Shown: piece after piece, positions 49,013 through 61,649 of the stretch | Layout: each line of letters opens with the position of its first letter | How positions within the stretch are numbered: the first letter of the stretch is position 1 | Assembly: GCA_023055505.1 (NCBI GenBank) | Contig: JALIRH010000097.1 | Coordinates: forward strand, 62,001-126,000 | Reading direction: 5' to 3' | DNA: 64,000 bases | Origin: Callipepla californica brunnescens | Lineage: Eukaryota > Chordata > Aves > Galliformes > Odontophoridae | Made by a program: the position numbers and the translations under genes | Notes under the pieces: model-generated | What the model was told of the DNA's origin: nothing | The model's input: the letters and a program-made list of their open reading frames with translations, nothing else | Database searches by the model: none

Positions 49013-49072
49013 CAAAAAAATAAAAAAAAGAGAGAGAGAGAGAGAGAGAGAAAAGGAAAAAAAAAAAAAAAA
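49013..49072. repeat. A-rich, (AG)11 and A16 cluster
   Basis: (AG)11 at 49029-49050 and A16 at 49057-49072 are joined by AAAAGG. Confidence 0.95.
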
Positions 49073-49666
49073 GGATCATTTTAAACATTCCTAGCAGACA
49101 TGTTTCACTGCTCAACACTGGTTTTCTTACCATATAAAACTATAACACAGTTCAGTGAAGACCCAGGTAAAGATGATATACTAAGTGGGATGAGCTCTCC
49201 CTGCTTTAAAAATCAAGCTGAACATGAAGAAAGATATCAAACTGCTCACAACTTTCCATTTCACAGGCTAAATGACAAATGTATTCAACCAAGTCAGTCT
49301 TTGAAACTTTTCATTTAGCTCTATGAAGATAAAGAGCAGATCAGCGTTTTCATTAAAAAAGAAAAAAAAAAAAGTCATGGCTTATTCCTTTCTGTTATTG
49401 AAGAGGATGCATCAACATCTTTTAAAACTCAAGAGAGAAACATGTGTTTGCAATAAAAAAATATATAAAAATGTGATTGTTGTTCCATTAAATGTTTCAG
49501 TCTGTGATTATAATTACTTCCTCATCAGTAAGAATTCCCATGTTGAAAACCCTCTCTAATAACAGGCACAGTGGATCAAAATAGAAATGACAGAGATCAG
49601 CCAGGGGTTACTTTCATAGAAAAGCTGCAGTGAAGAAAATATAACTGCTCTTTACATGTTCTTTTC

Positions 49667-49763
49667 TCACAGTGTCACGTAATGGTTGAGTTTGGAAGGA
49701 ACCTGAGGGAGGTCATCTGGTCCACCCACACACCAAGCAGGGACACCTGGAGCTGGTTGCCAG
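49667..49763 (-). mobile_element. CR1 3' terminal scrap, minus strand
   Basis: TCACAGTGTCACGTAATGGT, TTGGAAGGAACCTGAGGGAG and CAAGCAGGGACACCTGGAGC follow the reversed CR1 tail. About 97 bp, strongly 5'-truncated. Confidence 0.85.
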
Positions 49764-52700
49764 TAAATTTTTTATTAAAACTGTGCAACTTGAGACACTT
49801 TCATCCCCTGAAATATCTCTGTGCTTCCACTTCAGTCCATAACTTTTAGGAAAGACTTGCAATGAAGCTGCAACAGCCAAACATTGAGGCAGAACACAAA
49901 AGTCCTTATACAGACTTAGAAAAGAAATAATACATATTTAACTGTGAGGACTGACCAATACAGTGTACTCTTCCACTGTATCTCTTTCCAGTGATGTCAG
50001 GAACTACGAGGTTGGAATGATTCAAAGACAAACAGGTCATTGTCTACAATGAAACCAATGTCAGAAAGCAGGAGGCAGTGTCCCTGCATCCCAGACCCAG
50101 AGCCTACTGACTGTTTTGTAAGGAAGCACATGGTGAATAAAAGCTACTAGTATAGACAAAGGAATAAATCCAAGTTGAAGATAATCAGAAGGTATTTTGA
50201 TAAAATGTATTATTTCACTGCAAATGACTTGAGATCACCTTTATTGGAAGACGTAAGTTTCAAATAATTTTCCTGGGTGAAACATCTGATTCAAATGGAG
50301 GATTGTTAGAGAAAATATAGGAAGAGGAAGGACAGAGCCTCCAGCAGCACTGTAACTAGTTTTTATCACGACGCCAAACTATAAGACATGAAACATGAAA
50401 AGTAGATGTAGCACTCTGCCTTACAGATGACACACAACTTCTCTTCCAGTGTCCAGTGCAGGAAAACACAAAAGGGAATGCTGCCAGATGGCTTCAGCTT
50501 CCTTTCACCATCCTCTTGCAACTTTCCAAAATGCAGCCACATGGGATTTAGCAGCAACAAATCTCTCCACTGGTTGTCTGACACAGCTCAGAGCTGGAGA
50601 TGCACTTGATCTGTTGGGTATCAAGATAGACACTTTTGTTTCACTTATGCAGACTGAACACAAGGTCTAAAACCAGGATTGATGGCCACCTGGAAAGCTA
50701 CACAGGACTTCTAGTTGTGTGATGTGTCACTAAAACACGCCAGAAGATACTAAAAGGAAACAGAAACCACAGCTTCAGCTTCAAATCCCTGGAAGAGAGA
50801 AAAACAGTTAGGACTGTGATATCTGTTAGATGGAAGACTGAAAATAAACTCTTCACAAGTTGAATCCAGCTTTTCAGAAAGCAGGACATGTGGGAATTTG
50901 GGAATTCAAAACACACAGAAAATGTCTCAACTTTTCTATCATTGAATGGCAGTTCCCTGCTGAAACATGAAGGTATCCAAATTCCTGTTCTTGAGAAGTA
51001 AAAGAGACTCTGATTACTGATCAAGCATTGCAAAACTGGGATCATTCAGAGCAATTTCAAGCCAGAAGGAAGTTTCTAAAGTTTATAATTTCCCGCTGCT
51101 AGCCCAGGCTTCTTGCCCAAGTAGTATTTTCGCAGTTAAAAGTAGAAAACACTAGTAATCTTCAGAAAGCTTCTTTCTATAGGAGTCAGAGCCCAGATTT
51201 GCAAAGCAAAGTGAAGGCATAAAAGAGTTTGGGTTGTTTACAAAGGACTGTCCTCCAGCTCATTAGTACAATAATGTAGTATATTAGTAATTTAACTGTA
51301 ATATACAAATGTAAATAAAAGGTATACATAGTGACACTCAAAAAGCATTCAAGAAACAAAGACAAGGTATTGGAAACCCCAAGTGTTGATCATGACTACT
51401 TTCTTTGTGTTAGCTTTAAAATAGTAATGATTTTCTTTTATCTTAAATACACGAACAATGAAATAAAACAATGTCAAGTCGGATGAGAAAATCCTGTCAC
51501 TTCAAACGACCGAGATCTGATGCGTACTGTACAGTTCTACTTTTAACAGTTTAGACTTTAAAGGACTCTCAGATCTATTTTTTGTCCTAGTCAAAGAAAG
51601 ACACATTGCATAAAACATCAGGGGGCTTTCTTTGATCACATACATATCTTTACATTTCTTGTTAAACAGTTATAAAATGAAAAACTTATAAGGTGTAAAT
51701 TCAGAAGATACTTATACTTTCAGAATGGCATCTCAGTCACACTGTGGAATTTAGTACCACTCTCAATACATGAAAATATTTATTTGTACAGTAAGTTTGG
51801 AGTTCTGTCTCTAGAGGAGATAACCTACTGCTCTGTGCAAAACAAGGCCCACCTGGAGAGGGTTGTTAGATTCGTTGAAATAAACCTCTCAGTATCGCTG
51901 GATTCGAATAGTGAGAGTCTCTGAGCATTAATAGGGCCTTTTTGAGGCACTCTAGAAGTTCACAGGAATGATAAAACTGCCTTAATTAAGTCTAAAGATT
52001 TCCTCAGCATAAGGGATTATCCCTCTGAGAGACAGTCAGATAGTTCTTTGTCTTGTTCAATTAGATCAGATCTTAGCTACGAACAGCAAAGCCCAGAACA
52101 GGAGCTTCTAAAAATAAAGCATGACAAGGATGGGGTGGATTTCAGTGTTAGCCTATAGCCTCATTTATCATGTTTTTAAGGCTTTCCAAAACTAAGATTG
52201 AATTTGAGCCATCAGGTTTTTTCTACTGATTTTTCTCTTCAGTATATAAAAAAAAGGTTAATCAGTTGTTAAGGAATTGGAAAGAGATTAACCATAGAAA
52301 AGAACTTATAATACAAAGGAAAATGGGGCTGCAAAGACCATAATGCCTAGCCTGAGTTAAAGTATCTTGCTGCTTCATAGACCTCAGCACCCAGAAAATA
52401 AATCTAAACACACAATGAAAGACTGCCTTTCCTTGAACTCTATTTGTTTGTCAGAGCACTGAGTTGCATGGAGCACCACAAATGCACCATAACAGTTTTC
52501 TTTTTCTCTGTTACCTTGGCAACTTACTTTTAACAGCCAGTGGAAAGCGGAAAGAATCTTCTAAAAACATCAATCAAATAGCATTCTAATAGATTAAAGA
52601 ACTTTTATCCTAATTTATCTATACTACTCGTCGGAGTACTTAAAGAAATGATGTAGGTCAGCTTGCTTTCCTGTCCTTTATTGAGCCATATCTGAAACCA

Positions 52701-53164
52701 CGACAGGACAATCACTTTGAACAGCATCTTCCCCATGTCTGCTTGCCAGTTCTACCCCTCATCTTCAGAATTACAGCTCTTAGCATGTGAGACATTAACA
52801 TGTTTTTCTGGAGGACCCTGCTTTTGTTTTAAAAAGTGCATTTATTTCTTTTAGCAGCAAGATGTTGACCACCAGTTAACACGCCTAGAGGCTCAGTTTT
52901 TCAAGAAAATGCTTACTCCCTGTGCATCTCAAGGACATATGTTTTGGTTAATGAAAACAGAGAAACATAAATGAATAAATAATTTGTTCAGACTGCAGAA
53001 AGCAAATTCAATCATGATTTGAAATACCACAAGTAAGAGCTATGTAGCCTCATTATGTTGGTTCACTCCCTGCATAATTCCTGCATCTGTTTTAACACGT
53101 GTGAAGACGTGATATTAGACCTATATAAATTCCAAACTTGCATGTAGAGAAACTACATACATGG
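49764..53164. other. Unique AT-rich DNA, no gene seen
   Basis: Frames at 50366-50584 (minus), 50449-50670 (plus) and 50698-51045 (minus, 115 codons) have no recognised domain. No repeat of size. Confidence 0.5.
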
Positions 53165-53275
53165 ACTGATTGATTTAGTAGCTTGGTGGGTAGGGATGGT
53201 GGTGTGAGGATGGTTGGACTAGATGATCTTGTAGGTCCTTTCCAACCTAATGTATCTATGAATCTATGAATCTAT
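53165..53275 (+). mobile_element. CR1 3' terminal scrap, plus strand
   Basis: GGATGGTTGGACTAGATGAT, CTTGTAGGTCCTTTCCAACC and three ATCTATGA units at the end form a CR1 tail of about 110 bp. The GATGGTGGT-type lead and the terminal octamer mark a different subfamily from the 5-kb copy. Confidence 0.88.
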
Positions 53276-54192
53276 GACTGCATACATGCAGTACAGCTAA
53301 AACAATTCATATTTTCTCAAATTGAGTGCAACATCTGTACTTTGGGGAGGCTTTCTATTAAATTCTTGTAAGAAGAAAGAAATTATTCCAAGTTGATTGC
53401 TTGTGGCAATTATTCTCCATATCACTATAGGACTGGAATTTGTATGGTCTACTAATATTCATAGAAATTTTCAATAGCCATAGGAGGATATTTTTTCTTT
53501 GCAGGTGAGGCTTTGAACTATCAGCAAAGACTGAGGGCAAAGTCTCATTCATAGCATACACTGCTGTATATTTGTGTGTGTTATGAGGTGAAAATTTCAT
53601 AAGTGCCCACTGACACATTTGGTTCATCTTTCAATTGCATTTTAAGCATTCAATCTTAAACAAATGCCTTCAGTAGCACACCTTGGGAAAAAATAGCTCC
53701 ATCATGACAGCTTCTAATATTAGACATTTTGTCTTGTCCACCTTTGTCCAAAATAATCTGCAAATACCAGGTATAAGGAGTAGAGGTGAATGATGAGGAA
53801 AACTTTTTTGCATTCATAGGCTTCAATGTATTCTTTTCAAGTAGTTTAACATGGCTATGTGTTAAAATGCTAATGGCAACCATTTGCATATTCTTCTCTG
53901 AATAATAAGTAGCTGAAACTTACTGAATAAGAATCAAAGAGTAAACTCCTTGTCTGCACAGACACACCATTGATATTACAGTTTCCTATTCCAGTTTCAG
54001 GACAAATTGTTGTTTCTTTTCCTTTAGAAACCTTGAGTGATATTTTGCTTCTCATTTAATGCTTATATATCATGATTTATTCCTTTGTGCACCAATCCCT
54101 ACTACATATGTGTGCCTTGGAAAACGTCTTTCCACACTCTATGTCTTGGTTTTCAATCTGGGTTTGACAGTTCTTTTATGAATCTGCCTGAT
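53276..54192. other. Unique sequence, no gene seen
   Basis: Three minus-strand frames (53358-53627, 53656-53889, 53870-54055) are short and not recognised. Confidence 0.5.
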
Positions 54193-55560
54193 TTCATAGA
54201 ATCATAGAATTGCTCAGGTTGGGAAAGTCCTTAAAGATCATCAAATTTAACCACGACCAAACCAAAACTCTAACAACCTACCACTAAATAATGTCCATGA
54301 GCACCACATCCAGATGGATTTTAAACACTTCTAGGGATAGTGACTCAACCACCTCTCTGGGGAGCCTGTTCCAGTGTTTAACAACTGTTTCTCTAAAGTA
54401 GTTTTTCCTCATATTCAACCTCAACCTCCTCTGGTGCAACTTGAGGCCATTTCCCCTTGTCCTGTCACCTGTCACCAGTGAGCAGAGACTAACCCTGCTC
54501 TCACTGCAATCACTTTTCAGGTAGTTTTAGAGGGCAGTAAGGTCTCCCCTCAGCCTCCTCTTCCCCTGACTAAACAGCCCCAGTTCCTTCAGTCTCTCCT
54601 CATAGGGAATATTCTCCAAGTCCTTTTCCAGCTTTGTTGCCCTTCTTTGGACCTGTGCCAGCACCTCGGTGTCCTTTCTATATTGAGGTCCCCCAAACTG
54701 AACACAGCACTCAAGTGAGGCCTCACCAATGCCAAATTCCCTAGTCCTGCTTACCACACCATTCCTGATACAAGCCAAGATGCCATTGGCCTTTTTGTCC
54801 ACCTGGTCACAGTGCTGGCTCATATTCAGCCAACTGACTATGGGCATACTAAGGTCCCTTTCCATCAGACAGCTTTCCAGCCATTCCTCCCCAAGCCTGT
54901 AGGGTTGTCTGGGATTCCTGTGACCAAAATGCAGGACCCGACACTTGGCCCCATTGAAACTCATACAGTTAACATTGGCCATCGATCCAGTCTATCCAGG
55001 TTCCTCAGTAGTACCCTTTTACCCTCAGGCAGATCAACACTCCCTCCCAACTTGGTGTCATCTGCAGACTTACTGAGGGTGCACTTGATCCCCTCATCAA
55101 GACCATGATGATAAAGATGTTGAATGGGTGTGGCCCCAGTATTGAGCCCTGGGGGATGCCGTTCATGACTGGCTGACAACTGTATTTAGCCCCACTGACC
55201 ACAGCTCTTTAGGCCCAGTCACCCAGACAGTGTTTCACCAAGAATAGCATATGCCCATTCATAACATGTGCAGCCAGCTTCTCCATCTGTATTATGTGGG
55301 GGACAGTGTCAAAGACTTTACTGAAGCCCAAGTAGACCACTTTGACAGCCTTACCTTCATCCACGAAGGGGGTCATTTTGTCATAGAATGACATCAGGTT
55401 TGTCAAAAAGGATTTACCTTTCCTGAACCAGGGGCTGATTCCCTGGTTGACTTTTAATTGATCCAGGATGGCTCTTGAGATTAACCATTCCATAAACATT
55501 CCCTGGCACTGAAGTGAGACTGATATGTCTGTAGCTAAAGACTGATAGGTCTGTAGCTAA
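54193..55560 (-). mobile_element. CR1 LINE, longest copy, with reverse-transcriptase motifs
   Basis: About 1.37 kb of CR1 on the minus strand, starting at the reversed terminus TTTCATAGAATCATAGAATT. Reading the minus strand from 55499 downward: GFSKVFDTVPH (early reverse-transcriptase motif), [17 protein letters not shown] (55202-55005), [11 protein letters not shown] (the catalytic A-D-D box, in another frame), then a 151-codon frame (54982-54527) with [40 protein letters not shown] and [17 protein letters not shown], and a last frame with [16 protein letters not shown] (54475-54284). The catalytic aspartates survive, but the protein is split over at least four frames and the 5' part (endonuclease) is missing. 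Plus-strand frame 54812-55108 is a shadow. Confidence 0.97.
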
Positions 55561-55582
55561 GACTAATAGGTTTGTAGATAAA
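55518..55582. repeat. Threefold 21/22-bp tandem repeat at the CR1 edge
   Basis: The units GACTGATATGTCTGTAGCTA (55518 onward), GACTGATAGGTCTGTAGCTA (55540) and GACTAATAGGTTTGTAGATA (55561) follow each other. The first unit is ordinary CR1 sequence, and the next two extend it to the left edge of the retrotransposon. Confidence 0.9.
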
Positions 55583-56252
55583 GATTTCAGCAGGACTTAT
55601 AGAATGTGGTCCCTTATCGGACTCTGCTAGAGGACATTCTGTTTTGCAACATTGGGCTTAACAGATTTCAGAAAAACATTTCAGGTGTTAGAGTATTAGA
55701 CTTTGACGAGATACAGATTTGGGTCTCAACAGTAAGAACCTCACAGCTGCAAACACATAGCATAACCCAGAGCCAATTTAACTGTACTAATTACAGCTAA
55801 TGAAGCAGTGCAGATAGAAATCACTTAGACAACTGTTACACAGACACATCCTCCAGTAAAGCTTTGCATAAAGGCTGAAGCACAGTCTTAAGTCTACAGC
55901 ACACCCCTTCATTGGTATGAGTAAGCCAGGACAGGATATCATCCTAAATCTTTAGTCTTCACATCAAAAAATCATCACAAAGTAAAGCTTGTGTCATGCC
56001 TTAAAACTATACGAAGTATTGATGCTCTGGAGGTTTTCTGGGGTGGGAGACTCCTTATTTTCTAAAGACAGTTCATTCATATGTCCACCAGGTTAGAGGA
56101 AGATGTGGCCTCTAATCCAGGCTGATCACCTCTCATACCACTAATTACATTTCAGAGAGTATGGAAGCACAGAATCAGCATCTAAACTTACATAGAAAAA
56201 ATTAAAAAGAAAGAATGGCAATTTTAAACTGTGAGGGTATTAAGTAGGAAGA

Positions 56253-56279
56253 TGATATATATATATATATTTTTTTTTT
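56253..56279. repeat. (AT)9 followed by T-run
   Basis: Dinucleotide microsatellite running into T10. Confidence 0.93.
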
Positions 56280-57609
56280 AACTGGGAAATGAAACTGGAC
56301 TCAAGAGGAGGAGTGTCCTGTTCCCATCTGGGCATAAACTTCCCATGCACTCAGACATTTTATCCTCAGTTTCCTCTTACCAGTATCAGCTGGAAATATT
56401 TATGTGCTCCAAAGGAGTCATGGAAAATGCATTTATAACTGAAATATCCAGGTATTTCCCTTATCAGAAAGTTTTGATTAAGACCCATGTATGTCTTGAC
56501 AAATTAACTAGTACTACACAAAAATCACCACAGCAGCTGCTACATCACTACCTGGCAGCTCTTGAAATATGCCTTAAAAGGGTGAAGGACACAGAATTGA
56601 GCAGGAATATTTTCAGCAGAATCCCACAAGGATGAATTCTTACATTTTATGTTTGTAATAGTGATAGTGATTAGATTCACCAGTAGTATGAGAAGACCTT
56701 ACATCAAACCACTACAAGCATTTTCAGGAGAAATAAAGAATGAGGGTGGGGGAAATCACTGAAGAGGAACAGTTACAGGTAAAGAATGACTTTACAAGGT
56801 GAAACTCATAAGAAATGCCATTCTTTCCTATAAAAAATGTGGTGTATCTAACCTGAAGGTTGCAAATCTACTACTGTCACCATCTAAAATATTTTAAATT
56901 AAATATTCTCAATTTTTCTCCTTAAAGTATGAGGAGGAATAGCAAGCTAGCCAAGACCATCAAGATACTTCAAAAATGTTCTAAGTACAGAGCCAAGAAT
57001 TGCTGAAGTTTGCAGTCAAGGGTTTTAACTTAGGATGATCCCAAGTAGAGGTGTCAGCAAAGCCTCAAGTGCGTATTTCAGGTATAAAGTGACTTGTTAT
57101 AAAAGGAAGCAGAAAGAAAATATAATAATACTTTGACTGACATTCAGATTGAACCCTAGTTAATTTATGCACAGTGATATTACCTTTCAAAGGATATAAA
57201 AGTTATTTCTAACACTGATACATCAGAGCCAAATGTGCACAAATCCCAGAACTGATAGGATGCTCAATATTGCCTGAATGAGGGAGCAGAAATTACAAAT
57301 GGCCAGCAAATGCTCTATTCCTGATTTGGATTCTCCTGTGGGAATCGTCTGAAATTTCAGTTCAATTTATTCTTGACCAAAATTTTCCATCAAGGCACCA
57401 TCTGCAGTGATGAAATTCTCATCCGGTTCCAATTTCTAACACAAATGAAACCAAACCAAATAAAAATCATATTTGTAAAGCAGCTAGATTACAGTACACA
57501 GCTTCAAAATATTGAAGTCCTTTCTCATAAACAAGAACATTATTCATCAGATCATGTTTTTACACTGAATAAAATGTTATCTGGGATGGTTTAGGACAGC
57601 CTCTTGCAG

Positions 57610-57692
57610 TAAAATAAATAAATTTTAAAAATTAACAAAATAATAATAATAAAAATTAAAAAACAAAAACAAACAAACAAAAAAAAAAAAAA
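57610..57692. repeat. A-rich low-complexity tract
   Basis: AAAT, AAT and AAAC units ending in A14 (57679-57692). Confidence 0.92.
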
Positions 57693-58950
57693 CAGTCTCC
57701 CCAGTCCATGTTCCCAAGGCATTGTCTCCAAAATATTCAATTTTTACCTTTGGGAGCAATTGTGAATCTACTGGTCACTTCACCAACTGCAGGTATGCTT
57801 CTCTCAGTTGATCTGGGCATGCACACGTACTGTGCAGTCAGATACAGAAGAGACAAACAGAAGGATAAGATCAAAAAAAATCTGATACAAATGAGCATCT
57901 CTGAATTGTTCTCCTTCATTTTATTCCATGATTTTCTGGAGGAACTAAATGACTTCTGATGATGGGAATGAAATCCAGGACCTTTGCATAGACTTTTCCT
58001 TGGAGCATGCAGAAAGGAACTAGGTTCTCAGCCAGGTGAAAAAATAAGAATAACTATCTTAGAAAGGAAGAAACTGAAGGGCTTTAAACACTTTTCTGAG
58101 ATGGAACAGGGCATACCACAAGGTGGTGCCTAAACACAAAATATAAGCAAAGAAATTTGTTCACATTCTTGGTTTGTGATTATAGAGTTATGGAAGGAAG
58201 GAAGGAAAGATGTTTCAACATGCATCTGAGTTCCTGCATGTTGTACAATGGTTTACTACAGGAACCAGGTTTACCAGGAAGTGCTCTAACCAGCAGGGTC
58301 ACACCCAATGCTTCCCTCATCCCAGTTAATATTAAACATTCAGATCTGGTAAGCCATGTGTATGTGCATTTTTTCTGATGTTTTGAAAAGAATTTAAGAG
58401 CTTGAATGCCATTGAAATTGATGTGGTGGTGAGCGCTAGCTATTATTCATGCTCAGTTTCCAAGAAGAGAAGAAAGAAACAATATACCTGGGAAGGCACT
58501 GTTCTTGGAAGCATGAGTTGAAAACCTTTCAGATAGAAGAAGGTGCTCCACCCAAGTCTCCCACACACCAGAGGAGCATGAATGCTGTCACATTTTTACT
58601 CTGGATGAGTTTTATGAAAAAGAGATTCCATGGGCTTCTTATAACCAAAGGCAGTTTCAGGTTAAGGTGCTGCTGTAACCCTTCTCTGCCCAGCACAGTC
58701 TAAGTGTTCCCAAGATTCTCTGATTTGCCTTTCACCTCTATCGTGGCCTCCGCTGTCAAAACCAATCTCTCAAACCATCTGCCAGTTACCTACCCCATTC
58801 CAGATTTTTCCAGACAGTATATTGTTTCTTGTAAATATATGGTTGACTTGGTCAAGGCAATTTTCTTGAACTGTTAGTACAAATACTGAGAATTTATGAA
58901 CTGCTTTGGATTAATTTCACATTTTATAGATATAAGGTGTTTATACAAGG

Positions 58951-58988
58951 CAATAATAATAACAATAACAACAACAACAACAACAACT
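58951..58988. repeat. (AAT)/(AAC) trinucleotide microsatellite
   Basis: AAT units change to about eight AAC/CAA units. Confidence 0.93.
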
Positions 58989-60856
58989 AGGAATGGGAAG
59001 AAAAACCTCTAGGATATTTTGTGAGAGATAAACAATTTTCCACTGAAGGCATGTACCCCCGGCTTTGTACCACGTGTGTCATGGCTATTCAGGGAGAGTT
59101 TTTGTGACTTTTGTTCTAAGTTCCTCTGAAACAACCACCATTCTCTGAGGACCTGAATGAAGAATTTGGTGTACATGCCTTTTTTGTCCTTTGAAAGCAA
59201 CATTCAAATTTGTGCAGAACCATGTCTTGCACAGTACGAGTTGTCTATCAATAATTAACATTGGTACCATGCTCAGTTGAGCCCACAAGACCATTTCCCT
59301 GGTGATAATGACACAGACAGGCTGATGCAGTGATTAACAAGTGAGTCTGGAGAGACAGGGCAAGCCTGAGGTCACTCATCAGGTCACTATCTGACACAGG
59401 AGTGCAATACAGTCAGACCGAGGCCAGCATCTATCTGCACATCGAGGCCTGGAACAAACTGATAAGCCACTGCTGTGCCTTAGTGCTTTGGTTGTGGAGC
59501 TAACCTTGGATTTGTGATGCAAATACAGGCAATGCAACATCACGTTCCTGAGTTTGCAGAGAGCCAGAAACCATCTCTGGGCCACTAAACTGGCTACATG
59601 GAGAAATGATCTTTCCTTAAACTCAACTGCAGGAGCAAGAATGACTGTAACAGCATGTTTTACTGAACATCTCCTGACTAGATAACTGGGTAGAAGTAAA
59701 GTTTGTGATATAAAACTCAGGAATTAGGGTGAGATGGCTGAGCTGTCAGTATGGGAAGCAACAGGTCCACTGCTTCCACTTTGCTCCAGGAGTGACTTCC
59801 CGCTATCCCTAGCCATCAGCATTCCTTTAAAGGCCAGGGGAGGACAAAATCTCAAAGGAGGTAGAGGAGGTACAAGTTGGGATTCACTCCCCCATCTCTG
59901 AGTGCATGTTTATCTACCAAAAAGTTCACTTCTTCAACAGAAATAGTGGCATTTTGTTTTATGATTTGTATTTATTTATTTATTTTAGATTTGTAGAGTA
60001 TTTTTTGTATTGGGGTTGTTTATGTTTTGCTTTGTTTTGTTTTTAGCTGCTGTATTAATGACAGCATGAGTGAAGTGTTGAAGCTGATGAAGTGTTGAAG
60101 CATGTCTGCACTGCAGTAAGTGGATAAGCTAGCACTAGCCCTACACATGTGGCCATATTCTTACCTGAGAAGAGAAAAGGAGAACAAACACCGTGCAAAA
60201 GCTGAAAAGACACAGTAATTTTCTTTAAAACAAATTTTTGTAAGTGTTAATGCAACAACAAGAAACAATAAAACAAACAAAACCAAATAGAAAGTTGAAA
60301 ACATGACTATCAAAAGTCAAAAAATAATGACAAACTTTGCAATTTATTTCTCTAACTCCTGTATTAATAATAGAGAATTTAGTGATTTTCAGTAATCTTT
60401 TCCAGGATTGAAGCCACGCAAGAGTTAAAAAGGTATACTTAATTTTTGTTGTTTTGCTCCTTAAAGTGTTGCTATATACTGTATGCATTAATGTGCTTAG
60501 AATAAGGGCAAAAGGGGTCTCCACAAGTAGGAGATTTAGAAGGAAATTGTCACTTTCTACTCTTAAGTGACAATTCTGTAAATTCTAGATGTGACAGTAA
60601 CAATTGGAAAAGTAAATTATGGATGGGGAAGAGGTTGTAGGTGATGGGTAAAGGTTTGGCACAGAAAGAGCTACTCACATAGAGTTACAGAGGTTGCTCA
60701 GGAATTTGGTAACTTATGTATTGTGCTTCTACAGTGCAACAGTAGCATCTAGTGGATGTGGAGGAAACTTCTCCAGCAGAATACTGCAGCTCCGCTCTCA
60801 CAGTCACAAGTGGAAACAGATTTAAGAAGCAGCTCAGGCCATGCCTTTCCCAGTTA

Positions 60857-60930
60857 TCCCTTTTCTTCTTCTTCTTCTTCTTTTCTTTGTTCTCCTTTTA
60901 TTTCTTCTTTTTCTTTTTCCTTTCTTCTTC
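60857..60930. repeat. Polypyrimidine (CTT)n-rich tract
   Basis: About 74 bases of C and T with few interruptions, with CTT repeats at its left. It lies just upstream of the retroviral remnant. Confidence 0.9.
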
Positions 60931-60989
60931 AAACCACAGCATCTGGAGAAAGGATTTTGTGATAGTTAGATACTGTACAGAAAATAGGT

Positions 60990-61296
60990 AACATGACAGA
61001 TGCTGTGACAAGCCTCTGCATTTTCTCCAATCCCTGCAACAGGCCCTGAAGCTGCTTCAAGCCCTGCAGGTGTTCCAGTTCTTCTGATGGACCCTGCTGT
61101 TGCTCTAAACCTTCTGATGGGTCCTGTGGTTGCTCAAAACCTTGCAACAGGCTCTGTAGGCACTTCAATCTCTGTGACAAGTCCCGCAGTTCAAACAGAA
61201 AACCAACTAGTGCCAGTACCACTGGCTCCTGTATACAAGATGGTAAAAATGGTAGCGAAATTCATCTTATTTCTAGGGAAGAAACTCCTACTATGA
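60990..61296 (+). pseudogene. ERVL-like gag remnant
   Basis: An open stretch (in one frame to the stop after 61294) rich in Pro, Ala, Val and Thr, with partly repeated units such as LLMDPAVALN and LLMGPVVAQN, then ISVTSPAVQTENQLVPVPLA. This kind of proline/alanine-rich repeated segment occurs in gag of bird ERVL-like retroviruses, and the integrase remains downstream support the reading. It lacks a recognisable start and capsid, and is followed at about 61300-61380 by acidic, GA-rich sequence. No upstream LTR was found. The gag call is an inference; the retroviral origin is supported mainly by context. Confidence 0.55.
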
Positions 61297-61649
61297 TGGA
61301 AGGAGATGATGAAGACAAAGCAGATGAATGTGGATCATCATAAGAATAGGAGGAGGAGACAGAAAGTCTCCTCTCTGTCATAAAGGAGACAGAAGCCATC
61401 TGACTGCTAACCATGGATAAGCTTCAAATGTGCAGAAAGACATCAACAGTCATTTAGGTGAGCACATGGTCACCTGGCTGCTGTGATGGTGAGACAGCGG
61501 TCCTGTAGCTTGGACAATGAAGGTAGGCACTTGGGCCATGAGTTGGGCCACTAGGGAATATCAAAAAACCCAGCAAGTGGATTGTGTTGATAGGATTGAA
61601 ATTGGTCAGGTAGATCTAGGCTGGTAACTCAAGGGTGAATTATTTCTGA
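61297..61649. other. Degenerate retroviral interior, deletion region
   Basis: Joins the gag-like and integrase remains. I recognise no protease, reverse transcriptase or RNase H here. It may hold part of the interior in very decayed form. Confidence 0.4.

Larger units (their letters stand above)
47096..49666. other. Unique sequence with two microsatellite clusters
   Basis: Holds the CA/A-rich region at 47991-48073 and the (AG)11 + A16 cluster at 49013-49072 (listed). Frames such as 48804-49133 (minus) owe their Phe/Leu/Ser-rich part to these repeats. No gene was recognised. Confidence 0.5.
55583..60856. other. Unique AT-rich DNA with simple repeats, no supported gene
   Basis: Contains TA/T at 56253-56279, an A-rich tract at 57610-57692, GGAA units at about 58192-58208, (AAC)n at 58951-58988, ATTT units at about 59971-59987 and a 14-bp direct repeat (60071-60084, 60088-60101). 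Frames 56345-56635, 57373-57594, 57708-57959 and 58449-58703 (plus) and 60225-60524 (minus) show no domain that I recognise. Confidence 0.5.
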
